Source: Merdimonas sp963929015 (GTDB lineage: Bacteria > Bacillota > Clostridia > Lachnospirales > Lachnospiraceae). From it: a DNA stretch of 64,000 nucleotides. The position numbers were made by a program, and so were the translations under genes. Positions within the stretch are counted from its first letter, which is position 1. Each line of letters opens with the position of its first letter. The stretch lies in NCBI RefSeq assembly GCF_963929015.1, contig NZ_CAWVHE010000003.1, forward strand, positions 544,975 through 608,974. The letters run 5' to 3'. Under the pieces are notes generated by a model. It was given only the letters and a program-made list of their open reading frames with translations. It was not told the origin of the DNA and ran no database searches. Below are positions 58,160 through 64,000 of the stretch, in pieces.

Positions 58160-59217
58160 TGCGGCACAGATGTTGGAGACTATTACGAAAATATCTCAGA
58201 GAACATGCAGGGCAGATCTGTCTGTATATCGGGATCCTGGTCATTTTCCAGGTAGTTTTCTTTCTGCACAATATCCGTACAGATGCGGTGCGGTATGGAT
58301 GTTTCCTGACAGTTGGATGGATGGCGCTGTACGGGGGCATCGGATTTGCCCGGTTTTATAAAAGGTGCCGGGAACTGGAGGAGAATCAGACTGCCATCCT
58401 GACAGATATTTCCCGGATGCCGGAAGCGGCAGGGCAGCTGGAAGCACAGTATCAGGAGATCATAGAACAATTATACAGCCGGATGCGGGAACTGGAATCT
58501 GCAGGCCGTATCTCCAGACAGGAGATGCTGGATTATTACGGCATGTGGGTCCACCAGATCAAAACCCCCATTGCGGCTCTGAAAGTGATGATCCAGTCTC
58601 TGGAAGAAGAAAGAGCGGATCTTCCCTATGTCAGGGAAATGAAGCTGGAGCTTTTCAAGGTGGAGCAGTATGTGGAGATGGTGCTTTCCTATCTGCGTAT
58701 GGAAGATATGTCCGGAGATCTGGTGTTTGAAGAGTATTCTCTGGATGCGATCGTGCGCCAGGCTGTGCGGAAATATTCGCGGATGTTTATTCTGAAAAAG
58801 ATCCGGCTGGATCTGGGGCCTCTGGATCACCAGGTGCTTACGGATGAAAAGTGGCTGGTCTTTGTGGTGGAACAGATCCTTTCCAATGCCCTGAAATACA
58901 CGAAAGAAGGAGGCATCTCCATCTATATGACCAGTTACCGGGACCGTCCGGTGCTGGCGATCGAGGATACGGGGATCGGAATCTCGGCAGAGGACCTGCC
59001 CCGGGTGTTTGAAAAGGGATTTACCGGGTATAACGGAAGAGCTGACAAAAAGTCTACGGGGATCGGGCTGTATTTATGCAAAAAGATCATGGACCGGCTC
59101 CATCATAACATTTACATTGAGTCGCAGGAAGGACAGGGAACAAAAGTGTACCTGTATCTGGAACGTGAACAGGGATTCTTACAGAAATGTAAGGATGAAC
59201 AGGGAAATGTCATCTAA
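58156..59217 (+). CDS. Intramembrane-sensing histidine kinase, BceS-like
   Basis: The 353-residue protein has two N-terminal membrane helices (CLYIGILVIFQVVFFL, then CFLTVGWMALYGGIGFARF) with a very short external loop, a linker, the H-box MWVHQIKTPIAALKVMIQSLEEE and a HATPase domain (LVFVVEQILSNALKYTKEGG, AIEDTGIGISAEDLPRVFEKGFTGYNGR, STGIGLYLCKKIM). Lacking an external sensor, kinases of this kind read the flux state of a partner BceAB transporter. The ABC genes that would pair with it lie after the IS at 59258-61010. Confidence 0.9.
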   Translation: MMRHRCWRLLRKYLREHAGQICLYIGILVIFQVVFFLHNIRTDAVRYGCFLTVGWMALYGGIGFARFYKRCRELEENQTAILTDISRMPEAAGQLEAQYQEIIEQLYSRMRELESAGRISRQEMLDYYGMWVHQIKTPIAALKVMIQSLEEERADLPYVREMKLELFKVEQYVEMVLSYLRMEDMSGDLVFEEYSLDAIVRQAVRKYSRMFILKKIRLDLGPLDHQVLTDEKWLVFVVEQILSNALKYTKEGGISIYMTSYRDRPVLAIEDTGIGISAEDLPRVFEKGFTGYNGRADKKSTGIGLYLCKKIMDRLHHNIYIESQEGQGTKVYLYLEREQGFLQKCKDEQGNVI

Positions 59218-59395
59218 ATCAATGGAAGGGCATTTCTCCTTTTTTTATAATAGGAGATAGGCGTTTGCGAAACGCCAAAAGCCGCATAAATACGGCATTT
59301 TTTGTTGCCAAAATAAAATATCTCCTCAAGGTTTATGGTAAAATAGAGTTGACTAGAAACTATTAACCAATCCACCTTAAAGGAGATATACCTAT

Positions 59396-60853
59396 ATGAT
59401 AACACATAAGCAGCTCACTTTGGCAGAAGTTTTTGAAGATTGTCAACATAAATTCGATAATGACAAATATCATTTTCTAGCACTTCTTGATGAAGCCATT
59501 AACCTTGATGAAATTGTTCCTGTTTCTTTTGTTTCTCATTTTCACGCCCAAACCGGAAGACCTCGCAAGCACCAGCTTTATCCTATGCTCAAGGCACTTC
59601 TGCTCCAGCGTATTTTTTCAATCCCGACGGACACGCTCCTGATTGTGTTCTTGAAATACTCTCAGGAACTTCGTGATTTTTGCGGCTTTGATGTTGTACC
59701 AGACGGTTCAAAATTCACTCGCTTTAAACAGGATTTCTTATCGGACTTACAATCTATGTTCGATCATCTTGTAGATCTGACCGAACCGATATGCCAAAAG
59801 CTGAATCCGGCTCTTGCCGACATGACTATCTTTGATACCTCCGGTATTGAAGCATGGGTTACAGAAAATAATCCGAAGTATGCCAACCGTATTATTAAAC
59901 AGCTGAAGGCTTTTAAAAAATCCCATAACCTTGATGATTCCTATGATCCTTACAAAGCCGCTTATGGTTCCATGCCAACTCATGCTGCATCCAACCAGGC
60001 AATCCAGCAGATGTACATCAATGGTCACTTCTGTTATGCCTATAAATTCGGTATCGTCACAAATGGACTTGGCATTGTCCGCGACATATCTTTCTACAAC
60101 AAGGATTTCCTAAATGCACATCCTGATATTGTTGTAGAAAAGAAATCGGATTCTCCGGATGAGGATAAATCGCTTGCCGACTCAAAAGCGCTGCTTCCTG
60201 TTTTGATTGATTTTTTCAAAAAACATCCTTTGATTGAGCCAAAGACTTTTCTTGGCGATGCCGCCTTTGATACGATTGAAATCTATAAATCTCTTTTCGA
60301 GGAGATTGGATTCCATAAAGCTTTTATTCCCCTCAGGGTAAAACTTTCCATGGAAGGAACGGACTACACAGTGAATGAAAATGGTATTCCCTGCTGCCCA
60401 CATGATCCAACACTTCCTATGAAACGGGAAGGAAGCAAATCCCATTTGCGCAGCAAACTTCCTACCATGAAGTTTGTATGTCCAAAAATGAAATGGGAAT
60501 ACAATCCTGCCGACAAGTCAAAATGTCGGGTATGTCACTGCGATAATCCATGCACCACTTCTTCCTGCGGACGAATGATTTATATTTATCCAGAGAAAAA
60601 TCTCCGCGCCTATCCTGGTGTAGAACGAGGTTCCCAGGAATGGGAAGACACTTACAAAATCCGTGTAAATGTCGAAAAATCAATCAACCATTTCAAGGAT
60701 AGTTTCTGTATTGCGAATCGTAAAACACAGAATGAAAAAACGCTTCATGCCGATTTACTTCTTGCAGGAATTACACAACTTATTACCGTACTTGTTGCTG
60801 ATAAAATCCACCAACTTCAATACATACGAAGTTTAAAACCTTTGATTGCCTGA
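59396..60853 (+). CDS. DDE transposase with DUF772-type N-terminus (IS1182-like)
   Basis: The 485-residue protein begins with a DUF772/InsH-like region (FVSHFHAQTGRPRKHQLYPMLKALLLQRIFSIPTDTLL, ELRDFCGF, GSKFTRFKQDF) and carries a DDE catalytic core starting at IFDTSGIEAW, with FLGDAAFDTIEIYK in the middle. A C-terminal region includes a cysteine cluster (CRVCHCDNPCTTSSC). The reading frame is intact. The codon choice is AT-rich compared with all flanking genes. Family assignment to IS1182 is tentative. Confidence 0.85.
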   Translation: MITHKQLTLAEVFEDCQHKFDNDKYHFLALLDEAINLDEIVPVSFVSHFHAQTGRPRKHQLYPMLKALLLQRIFSIPTDTLLIVFLKYSQELRDFCGFDVVPDGSKFTRFKQDFLSDLQSMFDHLVDLTEPICQKLNPALADMTIFDTSGIEAWVTENNPKYANRIIKQLKAFKKSHNLDDSYDPYKAAYGSMPTHAASNQAIQQMYINGHFCYAYKFGIVTNGLGIVRDISFYNKDFLNAHPDIVVEKKSDSPDEDKSLADSKALLPVLIDFFKKHPLIEPKTFLGDAAFDTIEIYKSLFEEIGFHKAFIPLRVKLSMEGTDYTVNENGIPCCPHDPTLPMKREGSKSHLRSKLPTMKFVCPKMKWEYNPADKSKCRVCHCDNPCTTSSCGRMIYIYPEKNLRAYPGVERGSQEWEDTYKIRVNVEKSINHFKDSFCIANRKTQNEKTLHADLLLAGITQLITVLVADKIHQLQYIRSLKPLIA

Positions 60854-60941
60854 CCTTTGGTATTTATAACATTTTTTCTTCGCAGTCCATCTGGGAAGTT
60901 ATTTTGTCATGTCTAATTTTGATGTCACCTGCTTCTCATCT

Positions 60942-60968
60942 TAGGAATCCTGCATTGCAGGATTCCTA
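60942..60968. other. Perfect palindrome in the 3' part of the second IS
   Basis: TAGGAATCCTGCA (60942-60954) and its exact complement (60956-60968) are separated by one base. Lying downstream of the transposase, it probably stops transcription at the IS boundary. Confidence 0.65.
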
Positions 60969-61058
60969 CCGCATTTTTAATCAGGATTGCGACCTTGTTT
61001 CGCAATTACCTATAATAGGAGACGTAAACAGAACATTGAGGAAAGGACGGGAAAACAG

Positions 61059-61823
61059 ATGACATTACTGGAAGTACAAAATGTAAAGAAGATTTATACT
61101 ACCCGGTTTGGCGGGAATCAGGTGGAGGCGCTCCGGAACGTGAATTTTTCTGTGGAGCAAAGAGAATATGTGGCGATCATGGGAGAGAGTGGTTCCGGAA
61201 AGACCACGCTTCTGAATATCCTGGCGGCGCTTGACCGGCCGACCGGCGGAAAGGTCTACCTGAAAGGCCGGGATCTTTCCGGGGTAAAAGAGCGTGAGAT
61301 GGCGGCGTTTCGCCGGCAGAATCTGGGATTTGTGTTTCAGGACTTTAATCTTCTGGATACGTTTTCTATTGAGGATAATATCCTGCTTCCGCTGGTACTT
61401 TCCGGCAGGAAATATAAGGAGATGGAAAAGCGGCTCACACCGGTGGTGGAGAAGCTTCGGATCGCGGATATCCTGCAGAAATACCCCTATGAAGTGTCAG
61501 GAGGACAAAAGCAGCGGGCAGCTGTGGCAAGAGCCTTGATCACCAGGCCGCAGCTTATTCTGGCGGATGAACCCACAGGGGCCCTGGATTCCCGGGCTGC
61601 AGATGCGCTGCTTCAGTTGTTTGAAGAGATCAACCGGGACGGACAGACGATCCTGATGGTTACCCACAGCGTTAAGGCGGCCAGCACGGCAAAAAGGGTG
61701 CTGTTTATCAAAGACGGCGAGGTGTTCCATCAGTTATACCGCGGAAATCTTACCAATGAGCAGATGTACCAGAAGATTTCCGATACCCTGACAGTGCTGA
61801 CTACGGGAGGTGACGCAAGATGA
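61059..61823 (+). CDS. ABC transporter ATPase, BceA-like
   Basis: The ATG at 61059 is used; the longer frame runs back into the IS. The 254-residue protein has Walker A GESGSGKTT near residue 43, Q-loop VFQDFNLLDTFS, signature VSGGQKQR, Walker B LILADEPTGALDS and H-loop MVTHS. It groups with BceA/YxdL-type ATPases that power detoxification of cell-wall-active peptides. The permease gene overlaps its stop by four bases. Because of the IS, its former promoter or operon link to the kinase is broken. Expression may now depend on readthrough or the IS. Confidence 0.92.
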   Translation: MTLLEVQNVKKIYTTRFGGNQVEALRNVNFSVEQREYVAIMGESGSGKTTLLNILAALDRPTGGKVYLKGRDLSGVKEREMAAFRRQNLGFVFQDFNLLDTFSIEDNILLPLVLSGRKYKEMEKRLTPVVEKLRIADILQKYPYEVSGGQKQRAAVARALITRPQLILADEPTGALDSRAADALLQLFEEINRDGQTILMVTHSVKAASTAKRVLFIKDGEVFHQLYRGNLTNEQMYQKISDTLTVLTTGGDAR

Positions 61824-63813
61824 GAGGACAGATTTATCGAAAACTTGCGGTGACCAATCTGAAAAACAACCGGAAGACCTATGTTCCCTATATCCTGACA
61901 GCCGTTCTGACGGTGATGATGTTCTATATGATGGATGCGCTTTCAAGGACCGAAGGACTGGGCACGGAAACCATGGAAGTGGTGCTGGCATACGGAAGAG
62001 GCGTGATCGTGGTATTTGCAGTGATTTTTCTGTTTTATACCAATAGCTTCCTCATCAAGCGCAGGAAACGGGAGATCGGAGTGTACCACATCCTGGGAAT
62101 GGGGAAGCGGCACATCGCGAAAATGCTTCTGACAGAAACCCTGATCACAGCGGTTGCAGGGATCGGCGGAGGACTTCTCCTGGGGATCGCATTTGGAAAG
62201 CTTTTGTATCTGGCGTTTCTGAAACTTCTGCAGGCGCATACCAGCCTGAAGTTTGAAGTATCAGTTCCTGCGGTGACAGATGCGGTCCTGCTGTTCCTGG
62301 CGATTTTCCTTCTGACCCTTTGCTATAATCTTTTGCAGATCCGTCTTGCCAATCCGGTAGAACTTTTGCGCGGAAGCAGCCAGGGGGAAAAAGAACCGAA
62401 GACCAAAGTGCTTCTGGCCATCGCCGGATTTGCACTGCTGGGGACCGGATACGGGATCGCGGTTGTGACCGAGTCGCCGTTGGAAGCCATTTCTTCCTTC
62501 TTTCTTGCGGTGATCTGCGTGATCCTTGGAACGTATGCACTGTTTGTGGCCGGAAGTATCGCGGTCCTGAAGATTTTGAAGAAAAAGAAGTCTTACTATT
62601 ATCAGGCAAAGCATTTTACAACGGTGTCGGGGATGATATACCGGATGAAGCAAAATGCAGTGGGACTGGCAAATATTTGTATCCTAAGCACCATGGTGCT
62701 GGTGATGGTATCCACCACTTTGTCTCTGTATGCGGGGATGGATGATATCTTGCGGTACCGGTTCCCCAGAGACTATGGTGTCAGGCTGTTCATGACTTCC
62801 CCGGAACTGGAGACAATGACAGAGGATGTGATCCGGGAAGAAACTGTATGGCACTCTGTTACCATAGACCCGGATACCGAGATTTCCTATCATCAGGGAT
62901 CAGCTGCGGGAATCCTTGACACAGACGGATTTGCTCTGAAAACGGAGACGGATTATACGATATCAGCGCTGCGGGAAATTTACCTGATCCCTGTGGCAGA
63001 TTATAATTCCATGGAGGGAAAGAATGTTTCACTGGAGCCGGATGAAGTGTTGGCTTATTCCACAGGTGAAGACTGGAAGAAAGATACGATGCGGATCGGA
63101 TCAAAAGAGTATCAGGTAGCCGGCACCATAGACGAACTGAAGGTAGAGCCAAAGAACCCGCTCCCGGGTGACGGATGCATTTTACCTGATCTTATCCGAC
63201 GAGCAGGAGATCGAGAGCATCCTGAAAGAAGCCTGGGAGGGCAGCGATATGGCCGAAGAGTGGATCGAGCAGCAAAGTTCCGTCGAATATGTGCACTTCT
63301 TTGACCTGGAAGGAAAAGAGGCGGATTGTACGGCAGCGGAGCAGGCTATAACAGACCGCCTCACAAGCCAGATGCCGGGGATCCAGTGCGAAAGCCGGCA
63401 GCAGAGCCGGGACAGCTTTTACGACTTGTATGGCGCCATGTTCTTCATCGGCATTTATCTGGGCGTCCTGTTCCTGATCGCGGCTGTGCTGATCATTTAT
63501 TACAAACAGATCTCCGAAGGCTACGACGACAAAGAACGGTTCCAGATCATGCAGAAAGTCGGCATGGATCAGCGGGAAGTCAGACGCACCATCAGAAGCC
63601 AGGTGCTGACCGTATTCTTCCTGCCCCTGGCCATGGCGGTACTCCATGTGGCAAGTTGCCTTTCAGGTGATCAAAAAACTGATGGTCACCCTGAACTTTA
63701 CCAACACACCACTGTATCTTCTTTGCACCGTCATATGCATAGCCGTATTCGCGGTGTTCTATGCCATCGTGTACGCCATAACAGCGCGGGAGTATTACAA
63801 GATCGTGCGGTAA
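61820..63813 (+). pseudogene. BceB-like ABC permease, broken by two single-base frameshifts
   Basis: A complete BceB-type permease (about 660 residues when joined) can be read only by changing frame twice. Frame one runs to about 63165 (TVMMFYMMDALSRTEG; FLIKRRKREIGVYHILGMGKRHIAK). It continues in the next frame as TDAFYLILSDEQEIESILKEAW after an apparent extra G in GGG at 63166-63168. After LPLAMAVLHV, an apparent extra A at 63653-63654 shifts it again to VAFQVIKKLMVTLNFTNTPL, ending with EYYKIVR and TAA at 63811-63813. The joined protein keeps all domains and the large external region. The shifts are real decay or sequencing errors; the sequence cannot distinguish them. Confidence 0.8.
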
Positions 63814-63816
63814 ATG

Positions 63817-63897
63817 GGGGACGTAGTCCTTTTGCAAAGGACTACGTCCCCATTTGCAATTTGCCCTGTACCTTTTTGGAAAACAGGGTGTACCCGA
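63817..63897 (+). repeat. Dispersed hairpin element, GGGACGTAG family, copy 2
   Basis: Arms 63817-63832 and 63836-63851 pair with a TGC loop, followed by TTGCAATTT, CCCTGTACC, TTTTTGG, GGGTGTACCCGA as in the copy at 18841-18924 (opposite strand). One extra G at 63816-63820 disturbs the outer symmetry. It begins three bases after the permease stop codon. Confidence 0.8.
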
Positions 63898-63916
63898 AAG
63901 GATTTTTCGGTAATGA

Positions 63917-63945
63917 TTGACAGTTTTCGGCTGTCGGTGTATTGT
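63917..63945 (+). promoter_or_regulatory. Promoter for a gene beyond the window
   Basis: TTGACA (63917-63922) and TATTGT (63940-63945) are 17 bases apart. AAGGAGG follows at about 63970, but no complete start-and-frame can be seen before the edge at 64000. Confidence 0.55.
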
Positions 63946-64000
63946 TTTTTTAGGACTATTTGTATACGAAGGAGGACGAAACGAAACACGCGATCTAGTG

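Larger units (their letters stand above)
59246..61022 (+). mobile_element. Second insertion sequence, splitting the Bce-type locus
   Basis: The 1753-base element (59258-61010) is flanked by the exact direct repeat TATAATAGGAGA at 59246-59257 and 61011-61022. Its ends share TTGCGAAAC as inverted termini (GGCGTTTGCGAAAC on the left; GGTAATTGCGAAAC read inward on the right). The left end also folds by itself (GGCGTTT-GCG-AAACGCC). Base composition is much more AT-rich than the neighbours, a sign of recent arrival. The target appears to have been a small hairpin (TCTCCT ... AGGAGA) between the kinase and the ABC genes. Confidence 0.85.

Noticed and set aside
1..64000. rRNA, tRNA genes or a replication origin
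   Set aside because: No conserved rRNA segments, tRNA cloverleaf with TTCRA loop, or DnaA-box cluster was recognised in a visual reading; a dedicated RNA search would be needed to exclude a single tRNA.

Overview
The window reads as a chromosomal stretch from an anaerobic, Gram-positive member of the Clostridia, most likely a gut Lachnospiraceae. The grounds are the gene families present (YitT, CPBP, NlpC/P60 and SpoIID-like proteins, Bce-type regulators, soluble Hdr/Flx redox proteins), strong AGGAGG ribosome binding sites, consensus sigma-A promoters with 17-base spacers, and mid GC with AT-rich insertion sequences. The genus cannot be fixed from the sequence alone. No rRNA, tRNA or CRISPR array was seen. 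The placements come from reading motifs and gene order by eye; no database search was run.

1-5.1 kb, transport and metals: the start of a leftward ABC exporter and its TetR repressor with a clear operator, then a rightward cluster that looks like a ferrosome (fez) locus: a tiny membrane peptide, a one-helix FezA-like protein and a P1B-6-type metal ATPase (FezB-like). It is followed by a membrane-anchored HMA protein and a cysteine-rich FUR-family regulator with its own operator-bearing promoter. 5.2-6.0 kb: a glutaredoxin-like protein overlapping 5-formyltetrahydrofolate cyclo-ligase.

6.1-18.8 kb, the metabolic centrepiece: a promoter with two Rex-like sites leads into an LDH/MDH-family dehydrogenase carrying the malate-type specificity arginine. 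Next come HdrB, HdrC, HdrA, an MvhD/FlxD-like protein, two 4Fe-4S proteins and a FlxA-like NAD(P)H module, then soluble fumarate reductase FrdB and FrdA, a dicarboxylate/amino-acid exchanger of the AspT/YidE type, and two-subunit class I fumarase. Together they could run oxaloacetate to malate to fumarate to succinate, with NADH oxidation split by flavin-based electron bifurcation between fumarate and ferredoxin. No membrane anchor or quinone is apparent.

19-36 kb, mixed housekeeping: a CBS/CorC membrane protein, a giant fused ABC transporter, a radical SAM protein, a DnaJ-like chaperone, endonuclease IV, TrmO, an acetyltransferase, an unusual cytosolic BMP/ParB-like fusion, a phosphodiesterase, a CsoR-CopA(-CopZ) copper locus, a tRNA-dihydrouridine synthase, a YbaK-type deacylase and a CPBP protease. 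36.3-38.9 kb: two paralogous secreted NlpC/P60 hydrolases. 38.98-40.17 kb: an insertion sequence flanked by an exact 25-base direct repeat.

40.3-51.7 kb: the conserved translation and envelope chain rpsB-tsf ... pyrH-frr-uppS-cdsA-dxr-rseP, split by a five-gene accessory block (PopT/DUF368, a small membrane protein, TetR, YitT, MATE). Then come a leftward SpoIID-like/peptidoglycan-binding protein and carAB. 57.5-63.8 kb: a Bce-type two-component and ABC locus that appears to be decaying. A second IS separates the kinase from the transporter, and the permease gene carries two single-base frameshifts. Two families of long perfect or near-perfect palindromic repeats (6.05 and 30.74 kb; 18.84 and 63.82 kb) are scattered between operons.
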